Source of the DNA: Sysuimicrobium calidum
Lineage (GTDB): Bacteria; Sysuimicrobiota; Sysuimicrobiia; Sysuimicrobiales; Sysuimicrobiaceae
Direction: 5' to 3'
Assembly (NCBI GenBank): GCA_031459935.1
Contig: JAVKHN010000001.1
Location: forward strand, 113,144-177,143
DNA: 64,000 nt
The notes under the pieces were generated by a model. It saw only the letters and a list, made by a program, of their open reading frames with translations. It was not told the origin of the DNA and did not search any database. Position numbers and translations under genes: made by a program. Each line of letters opens with the position of its first letter. Positions within the stretch are counted from its first letter, which is position 1. Positions 50,201 to 57,035 of this stretch are shown here, piece after piece.

Positions 50201-51686
50201 GGCCCAGCTTATCTACGACCTCAAGCAGGTCCACCCGGAGGCCTACGTGGCCGTGAAGCTGGTGGCCACCACGGGAGTGGGTACCATCGCCTCCGGGGTG
50301 GCGAAGGGATACGCGGACGTGATCCAGATCAGCGGACACGAGGGCGGAACCGGGGCTTCCCCGCTCGACTCCATCAAGAACGCGGGGCTGCCGTGGGAGG
50401 TGGGTCTTGCGGAGACCCGGCTCGCGCTCGTACACAACAACCTGCGGGAGCGGGTCCGGATCCGGGTGGACGGTGGGTTCAAGGTGGGGCGGGACGTGAT
50501 CCTGGCGGCCCTGCTGGGCGCGGACGAGTACGGGTTCGGAACCACGGCCCTGGTGGCCCTGGGGTGCGTGATGGCCCGACAGTGCCACGCCAACACATGC
50601 CCTGTGGGCATCGCCACCCAGCGGGAGGATCTCCGGGCCAAGTTCCCCGGTGCCCCGGAGCGGGTGGAAGCGTTCTTCCGCGCCCTCGCGGAGGATGTAC
50701 GGAGGTGGCTTGCCCGGCTCGGGGTCCGCAGCCTCGACGAGCTCATCGGCCGGGTGGACCTGCTGCGGGTGCGGGAGGAGGTGCAGCTGCCGAAGTCCGA
50801 GCGGCTGGACCTCTCGAAGCTCCTGGAGCCCGCGGAAGGACCCGCCCGCGGTAGCTGGAACCCACCCCTCCGGGTGGAGGGGACGCTCAACCAGCGCCTG
50901 GTGCAGCAGTACCGGGACACCGTCGAGCGCGGCACCCCGGTCACCGGTCATCACCCCATCACCAACCGGGACCGCACCGTGGGTGCCACCCTGGCCGGCG
51001 AGATCGCGGCCCGGTGGGGGGACGAGGGGCTGCCGGAGGGCACGCTGCGGCTGGAGTTCGAGGGTGCGGCAGGCCAGAGCTTCGGGGCCTTCCTGGTGCC
51101 GGGAATGCACTTCCGCCTCCTGGGCGAGGCCAACGACTACGTGGGCAAGGGAATGAGCGGCGGGGAGATCGTGCTGGTACCCCCGCCGGAGCTGCGGCGG
51201 CAAAGCCACCGGCACGTGATCCTGGGGAACACCGCTCTCTACGGGGCCACGGGCGGGGTGCTGTTCGCGGCCGGGCGGGCCGGAGAGCGGTTCGCGGTGC
51301 GCAACAGCGGGGCCGTGGCGGTGGTAGAGGGCGCGGGCGACCACTGCTGCGAGTATATGACGGGCGGGGTGGTGGTGGTGCTCGGACCCGTGGGGAGGAA
51401 CTTCGGGGCGGGCATGACGGGCGGCAAGGCCTTCGTGCTGATGGACCGCCAGGTCCTGGAGCGCCGGATCAACCCGGAGTTCGTGGAGATCGGCTCCCTC
51501 TCCGAGGAGGAGGCGGAGGAGCTCCATCGGCTCCTCGTGCGGTACTACGAGGCCACCTACAGCACGCGGGCCCGGTGGTTGCTGCAGCGGCGGCAGGCCT
51601 GGCCCGAGCTCCTCTGGGCCGTGCGTCCCAAGGTCACGGAGGCGATCACAGCTCCGGTCCCCGTGGTCCGGAAGCGGGCGGGGTAG
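47253..51686 (+). CDS. gltB: Glutamate synthase large (alpha) subunit
   Basis: Converts 2-oxoglutarate plus glutamine to two glutamates; ammonia is made in the N-terminal amidotransferase domain and tunnelled to the FMN site. 1477 residues. The catalytic Cys20 in ERDACGVGF would become N-terminal after removal of a 19-residue propeptide. Later come the central domain, FMN domain (ISPPPHHDIYSIEDLAQLI, ISGHEGGTGASPL), the 3Fe-4S cysteines C1105, C1111 and C1116, and the GXGXG-rich C-terminal domain. No gltD small subunit is adjacent, so the electron-donating partner is encoded elsewhere or is ferredoxin-like. Preceded by an ANTAR two-component pair and a leader hairpin. Confidence 0.96.
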   Translation: MSWTDHWDLGTLLLGERDACGVGFVARTDGVASHAVLRLALQALRNLAHRGAQAADGRTGDGAGILTQIPKGMFRRILHEMGIRGEVPALAVGMFFFPRDAQARETCRRACEAEFAALGVELLGWRKVPVQPRALGEYALATLPWIEQALLRRPEGLEEEAFERLLYRLRRRIERRIAPVGAYIPSLSCRTIVYKALASAPQLEQFYLDLQDPDFSVQAAVFHQRYSTNTNPSWSLAQPFRLLAHNGEINTLLGNIHWMRAREPELRSPLWGEAIGELLPVIQPGGSDSAMLDNAAELLRRSGRDLLHVLRMLVPEAWEKDPELDPEVRGFYRYHACLVEPWDGPAALAFFDGQVIGMALDRNGLRPARYTITRDGLVIAGSEVGILPLAAGRILERGRLGPGQMIAVDLCAGEVYHHAEILQKLSRRRPYAAWARRIREAGKAPVLSAASGNGEEFLHALHLAFGYTKEDVQRVLGAMAAEGKDAVGSMGDDTPPSALSHHPRLLYQFFRQRFAQVTNPPIDSLREHTVMSLDVLLGPRRSLLEETPEHADLVHLHSPILTPETFGWLLGPDCPFRAVRLEALFDPAGGAEALRRAVDALCARAAQAVREGAGILMLSDRNISPDRAPIPMLLAVGAVHHHLIREGLRMRVGLVVETGEAREVHHVCCLVGYGAEAIFPYLALETADRLHPEGASKLRKALEAGLLKVMAKMGIAPFAAYCGAQIFEAIGLDEDLVARYFTGTPVHAPGVGLEAIAQDVLRRHAAYRHAREHPDLPDVGFYRYRHGGEVHGYEPAVVKAIHRVSQSGRPEDFQALVETAIRRPPQALRDLLEIVPAGPPVPLEEVEPAEAILRRFVISAMSHGALSREAHETLAIAANRLGMRSNSGEGGEDPERRRRRPNDDWPNTTIKQVASGRFGVTAGYLRSAVELEIKMAQGSKPGEGGQLLGHKVTEEIARLRKTQPGTTLISPPPHHDIYSIEDLAQLIYDLKQVHPEAYVAVKLVATTGVGTIASGVAKGYADVIQISGHEGGTGASPLDSIKNAGLPWEVGLAETRLALVHNNLRERVRIRVDGGFKVGRDVILAALLGADEYGFGTTALVALGCVMARQCHANTCPVGIATQREDLRAKFPGAPERVEAFFRALAEDVRRWLARLGVRSLDELIGRVDLLRVREEVQLPKSERLDLSKLLEPAEGPARGSWNPPLRVEGTLNQRLVQQYRDTVERGTPVTGHHPITNRDRTVGATLAGEIAARWGDEGLPEGTLRLEFEGAAGQSFGAFLVPGMHFRLLGEANDYVGKGMSGGEIVLVPPPELRRQSHRHVILGNTALYGATGGVLFAAGRAGERFAVRNSGAVAVVEGAGDHCCEYMTGGVVVVLGPVGRNFGAGMTGGKAFVLMDRQVLERRINPEFVEIGSLSEEEAEELHRLLVRYYEATYSTRARWLLQRRQAWPELLWAVRPKVTEAITAPVPVVRKRAG

Positions 51687-51696
51687 GGTTCTCTGC

Positions 51697-53031
51697 TCAG
51701 CCCATGGCGGCCCGGATGGCGTCCCGCAGGATCTCCACCGTTCGGCCCACCTGCTGCTCGGTGATCACGAAGGGCGGCGCGAGGCAGATCACGTCCCCGA
51801 TGGGGTGCTCTCCCCGTTGACCCACCCGCAACCGGGCCAGCAATCCCCGCCGCCTCGCTTCCCGCAGCACCCGCGCGCCGATCCCCACCGCAGGCTCCTT
51901 TGTCCTGCGATCCAGTACGAACTCCACCCCGCCCATGAGGCCTAGTCCCCGTACATCCCCCACCACCGGGAGGTCGCGCAGGGTCCCTAGCTCCTCCATC
52001 AGGCGGGCTCCCATGGCCGCCGCCCGCTCCACAAGGTTCTCCCGCTCCAGGATGTCCAGGTTCGCCAGGGCCACCGCGCAACAGGTGGCGTGCGCGGAGT
52101 AGGTGGCCGCGTGCATGAACCGCTGCTCCAGCGGGGCTTCCAGGACGGCCTCGTGGATCTTTTGAGAGACCATCACTCCCCCAAGCGGCAGGTAGGCGCT
52201 GGTGACCCCCTTGGCAAACGTCACCATGTCCGGCAGCACGCCCCAGTGCTCCAAGGCGAACCACCTCCCCGTGCGCCCGAACCCCGTGATCACCTCGTCC
52301 GCGATGAACAGCACGTCGTACCGATCGCAGATGGCCCGGACCTTAGGGAAGTAATCCGGGGTGGGCGGGATGAGGCCGCCCGCTCCGATGACGGGCTCCG
52401 CGATGAAGGCGGCCACGGTCTCGGGCCCTTCCCGCAGGATGGCCTCCTCCAGGGCCTCGGCCATGGAGCCCGGATACCGGTACGGGTAGGAGGGGAGGAT
52501 GTGCACGAATCCGGGGACGAGCGGCTCGAACATCCTCTGGTAGGCGGGGATCCCCGTGGCGCTCATGGCGCCCAGGGTGACCCCGTGGTAAGCATGGATC
52601 CGGGTGATGATCTTGGTCTTGGTGGGAACGCCCCGGCGCTTCCAGTAGTAGCGGGCGATCTTGAAGGCGGTCTCGTTGGACTCCGCGCCGGAGGTGGTGA
52701 AGTAGACCCCGGAGAGGTTGGGGTACGCGAGCCGGAGCAGGCGGTTCACCAGGCGAATGGCTGGCTCGTTGGTGTAGCCTGCGTACGCGCTGGTGTAGGC
52801 CAGCCGGCGCATCTGGGCGGATGCGGCCTCTCCGAGTTCCGCCCGTCCGTGCCCCACGTTCACGTTCCACAGGGATGCGAGGCCGTCGATGTACTCCTTC
52901 CCCTCCGCGTCCCGCAAGACAGCACCCTCCCCCTCCACGAAGAGGATGGGATCGTCGTGATCTGCGGGATGGTGGAGGGGATGGATGAGGTGCTCGCGGT
53001 CCACCCGTAGGAGTTCCTCCGGACCCTTCAC
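51697..53031 (-). CDS. Class-III omega-aminotransferase
   Basis: PLP enzyme of 444 residues: GLASLWNVNVGHGRAELGEAA, TTSGAESNETAFKIAR, YHGVTLGAMSATG, DEVITGFGRTGRW and the Schiff-base Lys in FAKGVTSAYLPLGGVMVS. The pattern fits beta-alanine/putrescine:pyruvate-type transaminases usually annotated as 'aspartate aminotransferase family'. The GTG at 53031 has GAGGGGG 6 nt upstream and lies 2 nt after the preceding small gene. It converges on gltB with 10 bp between stops. Substrate not determined. Confidence 0.83.
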   Translation of the reverse strand: MKGPEELLRVDREHLIHPLHHPADHDDPILFVEGEGAVLRDAEGKEYIDGLASLWNVNVGHGRAELGEAASAQMRRLAYTSAYAGYTNEPAIRLVNRLLRLAYPNLSGVYFTTSGAESNETAFKIARYYWKRRGVPTKTKIITRIHAYHGVTLGAMSATGIPAYQRMFEPLVPGFVHILPSYPYRYPGSMAEALEEAILREGPETVAAFIAEPVIGAGGLIPPTPDYFPKVRAICDRYDVLFIADEVITGFGRTGRWFALEHWGVLPDMVTFAKGVTSAYLPLGGVMVSQKIHEAVLEAPLEQRFMHAATYSAHATCCAVALANLDILERENLVERAAAMGARLMEELGTLRDLPVVGDVRGLGLMGGVEFVLDRRTKEPAVGIGARVLREARRRGLLARLRVGQRGEHPIGDVICLAPPFVITEQQVGRTVEILRDAIRAAMG

Positions 53032-53033
53032 GT

Positions 53034-53237
53034 CTACCCCCTCGACCGGATGAGTTCCTCGATGGGCCGCCCGAGCAGCAGGCGACCGAGCTTGCGGTGG
53101 CCGATCTTCAGGTAGTGCCGCTTCCAGACCGCGATCACGTCCTCCTTGGTCCGGGCGGCATCCAGTTCCTCCTTCACCTGCTGCAGGTACGCCCGCTCCT
53201 CGTCCGGACTGGAAAAGGTCGGCACCCGTTCCGCCAT
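53034..53237 (-). CDS. Small hypothetical protein
   Basis: 67 residues, predicted all-helical and charged (EERAYLQQVKEELDAARTKE, then a basic half KRHYLKIGHRKLGRLLLGR). No signal, membrane segment or motif that I recognise. GGAGGG precedes the ATG with good spacing. It is 2 nt from the aminotransferase start, so the two are co-transcribed; a regulatory or accessory role is possible but unsupported. Confidence 0.6.
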   Translation of the reverse strand: MAERVPTFSSPDEERAYLQQVKEELDAARTKEDVIAVWKRHYLKIGHRKLGRLLLGRPIEELIRSRG

Positions 53238-53357
53238 CGTTCCCTCCGCTCTGTGGCGTTGCCCTCCCGCGGAATTCGAGCAACGGGCCGTCCCTTCCTT
53301 CCCCTTCCCGCGGCCGAGGACCTCCGCCGGCTTCCGTCAAAAAGAGTAAGAAAGCGT

Positions 53358-54593
53358 ATGGGAATCGGGCCCTTCGACCTTCCGCGGCCCCGCATCGACC
53401 TCCGGTCCCTTCCGCCTCCGCTGCGGACCTCGGATCCGGGCTCCCTGGCCCAGCGCACCTTCCGGGTCCGGATCCCCGGGATTGTGGAAGAGGTGGCAAC
53501 TTGGAACCCGTTCCCTCCGGAGATCCGGGCGGAGCTCGAGCGCCTCCGGGAGGAGGTCCTCCACGGGACCATCCGGCCGCTTGTGGAACCGGCCCCGGAC
53601 CGGTCCCTGTGGGACGCGCTGTCGGCTCCGTATGTGGGCCGCAGCTGGCAGGATGTGCCGTGGTACTGGGCGGAGGCCTTCAGTTACCGGAGGTTGCTGG
53701 AGGCCACCCGGTACTTCCGCCCGGGTCCCTGGTACGGCGTGGACCCGTTCTGGGGGATGAAGCGGGCCGAGCTCGCGCGGGGCGTGAGCGACGTCGCCGT
53801 GCTCCTGCGAGCGCTTCCCGAGGATCCTGCGGTCCGCCTCCGAACCCTTCTGTACGCGAGCCTGTGGGGCAACCGCTTCGATCTAAGCCTGCCGGAGGTG
53901 GCGAAGGGGACCCGATTTGCCTTCGACCCGCGCGGGGGGCTGCTTGTGGACGACACGGAGTCCGTGTGGGCGTTTCTGGCCGGTTCCCGGGGCCTTCGGA
54001 TCGCGGTGGCTGTGGACAATGCGGGTCCTGAGCTGCTCGCGGACCTCGCCCTGGTGGACTTTCTGCTGGAGCGGGGGATCGCGGAGGAGGTGGTCCTGCA
54101 CGTGAAGTGGCACCCCTTCTTCGTCTCGGACGCCACACCTCAGGACGTGCTCGCCACCCTGGAGACTCTGGTCGAGGGGAGGGGGAGGGTGATGGGGTTG
54201 GGGGAGCGGCTGCGGGCGTTTGCCCGAAGTGGGCGGGTGCGGTGGGCTGCCCACTGGTTCTTCGTCACGAGCCTTGCATACTACGAGATGCCTCTCGATC
54301 TGGAAGCCGACTTGGCTACCTGCCAGCTGGTGATCCTGAAGGGAGACGCCAACTACCGGCGCCTGGTGGGGGACGTGTGGTGGCCGCCGACCACTCCCCT
54401 CGAAGCCACCACCGCGTACTTCCCGGCTCCCTTCGTGGTCCTGCGAACCCTGAAGTCCGAGGTGGTGGTGGGGCTGGAGGGGGCGATGGTGGACCGGGTC
54501 TGTCAGCTGGATCCGGCGTGGCGGGTGGGAGGCCGGTGGGGGGTGATCCAGGCCCGGCTTGCGCCTCCCCTACCGCCCCGGCCGGATTCGTGA
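53358..54593 (+). CDS. DUF89/ARMT1-like protein (damage-control phosphatase family)
   Basis: 411 residues. The C-terminal half carries DUF89 hallmarks: AVDNAGPELLADLALVDFLL (metal-binding Asp/Asn), KWHPFFVSDAT and LVILKGDANYRRLVGD. This family includes metal-dependent phosphatases that remove damaged or excess phosphometabolites and human ARMT1. The N-terminal half (RSWQDVPWYWAEAFSYRRLLE, YGVDPFW) matches the helical ARMT1-type lead-in. The ATG at 53358 lacks an obvious Shine-Dalgarno. It is divergent from the small hypothetical gene. Substrate unknown. Confidence 0.75.
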   Translation: MGIGPFDLPRPRIDLRSLPPPLRTSDPGSLAQRTFRVRIPGIVEEVATWNPFPPEIRAELERLREEVLHGTIRPLVEPAPDRSLWDALSAPYVGRSWQDVPWYWAEAFSYRRLLEATRYFRPGPWYGVDPFWGMKRAELARGVSDVAVLLRALPEDPAVRLRTLLYASLWGNRFDLSLPEVAKGTRFAFDPRGGLLVDDTESVWAFLAGSRGLRIAVAVDNAGPELLADLALVDFLLERGIAEEVVLHVKWHPFFVSDATPQDVLATLETLVEGRGRVMGLGERLRAFARSGRVRWAAHWFFVTSLAYYEMPLDLEADLATCQLVILKGDANYRRLVGDVWWPPTTPLEATTAYFPAPFVVLRTLKSEVVVGLEGAMVDRVCQLDPAWRVGGRWGVIQARLAPPLPPRPDS

Positions 54594-54627
54594 GACGATG
54601 AGGGAAATCCGTTCCTCAGGAGTCGAG

Positions 54628-54780
54628 ATGGGAAGACCCCGGTACAGTGCGCTGAAGCGGCAGCGGGAGCTGCGCAAGCAGATGAAGCGGGAGCAGAAGG
54701 CAGCCCGCCGACAGGCCCGTCGGGAAGCGAAGCGCGCCCGGGACAGAGCTCCCACCCCCGACCTCCCACCGGCTGGATGA
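54628..54780 (+). CDS. Tiny highly basic protein
   Basis: 50 residues starting MGRPRYSALKRQRELRKQM, very rich in Arg, Lys, Gln and Ala, presumably one long helix with a Pro-rich end. AGGAG lies 7-8 nt before the ATG. An upstream in-frame ATG (54598) without such a site would lengthen it. It probably binds nucleic acid or the ribosome by charge alone, but no family is recognised. It ends at the tRNA terminator hairpin. Confidence 0.5.
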   Translation: MGRPRYSALKRQRELRKQMKREQKAARRQARREAKRARDRAPTPDLPPAG

Positions 54781-54805
54781 AAAAGGAGGGCGCATCGCGC
54801 CCTCC
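54780..54805 (-). terminator. Rho-independent terminator of the initiator tRNA
   Basis: Perfect 9-bp stem GGAGGGCGC / GCGCCCTCC with a 3-nt loop (54785-54805), followed on the minus strand by TTTTT (54784-54780). It sits 5 nt after the tRNA 3' end. Confidence 0.85.
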
Positions 54806-54810
54806 ACTCC

Positions 54811-54887
54811 TGGTAGCGGGGGGAGGATTTGAACCTCCGACCTCCGGGTTATGAGCCCGGCGAGCTACCAGACTGCTCCACCCCGCG
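54811..54887 (-). tRNA. Initiator tRNA-fMet (CAT)
   Basis: A 77-nt cloverleaf on the minus strand with encoded CCA. The anticodon CAT is read from 54853-54851. Initiator features are clear: a C1-U72 mismatch at the top of the acceptor stem and three consecutive G-C pairs next to the anticodon loop (GGGCTCATAACCC). The T loop reads GGTTCAAATCC. It has its own promoter and terminator. Confidence 0.96.
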
Positions 54888-54899
54888 TCGCCATCTCTC

Positions 54900-54927
54900 A
54901 GTATACCACTACTGGCCGCTCCGGCAA
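54900..54927 (-). promoter_or_regulatory. Promoter of the initiator tRNA
   Basis: Minus-strand TTGCCG (54927-54922), 16-nt spacer, TATACT (54905-54900) preceded by TG-g (extended -10). It ends 12 nt before the mature tRNA 5' end. Confidence 0.65.
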
Positions 54928-55007
54928 CCTGGAATTCCGCCCCTCCTCTTTCGAAGCCGACCCGAGTTCAGAGTCTTCCGTGGAAGGAGTTCACGTCCCC
55001 GAAGGGA

Positions 55008-55103
55008 TACAATAAATAGTGCCGGCGGGCACGCGGCACCGAGGTGACAGGGAGGCGCCCCCCAAGGGCGATGGCTCAGTCCCGGGAGCGGCCCGCCGGC
55101 GCG
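55008..55103 (+). other. Structured GC-rich intergenic element, possible ncRNA
   Basis: TACAAT (55008-55013) is followed by GCCGGCGGGC (55021-55030), which is perfectly complementary to GCCCGCCGGC (55091-55100). The 60 nt between contain further pairing such as GGGAGGCGCCCCCC. Read on the other strand it follows the permease stop and ends in an A/T-rich stretch, so it could be a complex terminator instead. No known RNA family motif was recognised. The rest of the 54888-55103 gap holds only the tRNA promoter. Confidence 0.35.
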
Positions 55104-56312
55104 TCATTCGTAGCGGAGCGCCTGGATGGGGTCGAGGCGCGCGGCCCGCCAGGCCGGGTACACCCCGAACACCAGCCCCACCAGGATGGAAAAGCTCGTG
55201 GCCAGCACCAGGATGGGGATCACCGCGGCCGCGGTGGGCGGGCTTCTGAACAGGCGTCCCGTGACGCCCCAGGAGATGCCGAGCCCCAGGGCCATGCCTG
55301 CGAGGCCCCCCAGCAGGCTGATGACCATGGCCTCCACCAGGAACTGCAGGAGGATGTCCGCAAAGCGGGCACCCACCGCCTTCCGGATGCCGATCTCCCG
55401 GGTGCGCTCCGTCACGGAGACCAGCATGATGTTCATGATCCCGATGCCGCCCACCACCAGGGAGATGGCCGCGATGGCCCCAAGCGCCAGGGTGAGGATC
55501 CGCAGGATGGCATCCAGGGAACTAAGGAGCTGACTCTGGGTGAGGACCGTGAAGTCCTCCACCCGGTGCCGCCGCAGGAGGATGCGCTCCACCTCGCGTC
55601 GGGCCCGGGCGATGGAGGCGGTGTCCCGGGCCCGGACGAACAGCCACGAGGCGTGCTCCACCCGGAAGATCTGCTGGGCGGTGGAGAAGGGGATGTAGGC
55701 GCGGTCGTCCAGGTTCACACCCAGTAGCTGCCCTTCCGGCCGCAGGACACCGACCACCTCGAAGGCACGGCCAAGGAGGACGAAGCGACGGCCTACCGCG
55801 GCCCGTGGGATCCGGTAGAGCTCCCGAGCGAGGGCGTCTCCCAGGACCACTGCCCGGCGGCGCCGGGCGAGGTCAGAGGGAGCGAGGAACCGTCCGTGGG
55901 CCACCTGCAGGTTGCGGATGCGCAGGAGGTTGGGGGTGGTGCCGATGACGGTGGTGGTCGTGGTGCGGCCCCCACCGGAGACCTCCGCGGTGGTCTGGAG
56001 GATGGGGGCTGCCTCGCGGGCCGCAATCCCCTCCTCCTGGATGGCCAGAGCGTCCTCGTAGGTGAGGGTGAGGCGCCCTTCCTCGGTTGGGGCCTGTTGC
56101 CCTTTCTTGGCCTTTCCCGGGAGCACCCACAGGAGATCCGGGCCGAGGTTCGCGAGCTCCCCCACCACGCTCGAGCGGGCCTGCTGCCCGATGGTCACCA
56201 GAGCGATGACTGCGGTGACCCCGATGGTCACCCCGAGGGTGGTGAGGAAGGAGCGGAGCCGGTGGGTACGGAGGGCTTCCAGAGCGAGACCGGCAGCTTC
56301 CCACAGATCCAT
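55104..56312 (-). CDS. MacB-type ABC transporter permease
   Basis: 402 residues, FtsX/MacB topology: one N-terminal helix (FLTTLGVTIGVTAVIALVTIG), a large extracellular domain, then three C-terminal helices with GGIGIMNIMLVSVTERTREIG, IRKAVGA and PAWRAARLDPIQALRYE. It works with the ATPase and HlyD-type adaptor encoded just upstream, and could export peptides, antibiotics or envelope components by mechanotransmission. 6-bp gap to the ATPase stop. Confidence 0.88.
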   Translation of the reverse strand: MDLWEAAGLALEALRTHRLRSFLTTLGVTIGVTAVIALVTIGQQARSSVVGELANLGPDLLWVLPGKAKKGQQAPTEEGRLTLTYEDALAIQEEGIAAREAAPILQTTAEVSGGGRTTTTTVIGTTPNLLRIRNLQVAHGRFLAPSDLARRRRAVVLGDALARELYRIPRAAVGRRFVLLGRAFEVVGVLRPEGQLLGVNLDDRAYIPFSTAQQIFRVEHASWLFVRARDTASIARARREVERILLRRHRVEDFTVLTQSQLLSSLDAILRILTLALGAIAAISLVVGGIGIMNIMLVSVTERTREIGIRKAVGARFADILLQFLVEAMVISLLGGLAGMALGLGISWGVTGRLFRSPPTAAAVIPILVLATSFSILVGLVFGVYPAWRAARLDPIQALRYE

Positions 56313-56318
56313 GTCTGC

Positions 56319-57035
56319 TCACCTTGCCTCCGGGCCGGCCCGCCTGAGAGGAGGCACGGGCTCGTCCCGCACGATCTGCCCGTCCTGCAGCACCACCATC
56401 CGCCGGGCGTGCCGGGCCACGTCCAGCTCGTGGGTGACGAGCACGATGGTGACCCCGGATGCGTTCAGGGCCTGGAACAGGGCGAGGACCTCTTCCCCGG
56501 AGCGGGTGTCGAGGTTGCCGGTGGGCTCGTCCGCCAGCACCAGGCTCGGGTGGTTCACCACGGCCCGGGCGATGGCCACCCGCTGCTGCTCCCCGCCCGA
56601 GAGCTCCTGGGGGGTATGGTGGACCCGGTCCTGTAGCCCCACCCGCTCCAGGGCCCGTAGGGCGCGGCGGCGCCGTTCGGATCTGGGGACACCCGCGTAC
56701 ACCATGGGCAGTTCTACGTTTCGCAGCGCGGACAGTCGGGGCAGGAGGTTGAAGGTCTGGAACACGAACCCCACCCGCTGGTTCCGGATGTGCGCGAGGG
56801 CGTCGTCAGGGAGCCGGCTCACATCCACCCCCTCCAGGTACACGACGCCCGAGGTGGGGCGGTCCAGGCACCCCATGAGGTGCATGAGGGTGGACTTCCC
56901 CGATCCCGAGCGTCCCATGATGGCCACGAACTCCCCGGGATGGACGTCGAGGCTGACGCCGCGGAGGGCGTGCACCGCCACCTTTCCCGTGCGGTACACC
57001 TTGTGCACATCCCGGAGGGAGACCACGGGCGTCAT
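56319..57035 (-). CDS. MacB/LolD-type ABC transporter ATPase
   Basis: 238 residues: Walker A MGRSGSGKSTLMHLMG, Q-loop VFQTFNLLP, signature LSGGEQQRVAIARA, Walker B LVLADEPTGNLD and H-loop VTHE. The LDRPTSG and EPTGNLD wording is typical of the LolD/MacB clade. The ATG at 57035 overlaps the adaptor's stop (ATGA). It pairs with the permease at 55104-56312. Confidence 0.92.
   Translation of the reverse strand: MTPVVSLRDVHKVYRTGKVAVHALRGVSLDVHPGEFVAIMGRSGSGKSTLMHLMGCLDRPTSGVVYLEGVDVSRLPDDALAHIRNQRVGFVFQTFNLLPRLSALRNVELPMVYAGVPRSERRRRALRALERVGLQDRVHHTPQELSGGEQQRVAIARAVVNHPSLVLADEPTGNLDTRSGEEVLALFQALNASGVTIVLVTHELDVARHARRMVVLQDGQIVRDEPVPPLRRAGPEAR

Noticed and set aside
55008..55103. SRP (4.5S) RNA, fluoride or other riboswitch identity for the structured element
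   Set aside because: The SRP apical motif (GGAAG/AGCAG) is absent, and no riboswitch consensus core could be fitted.
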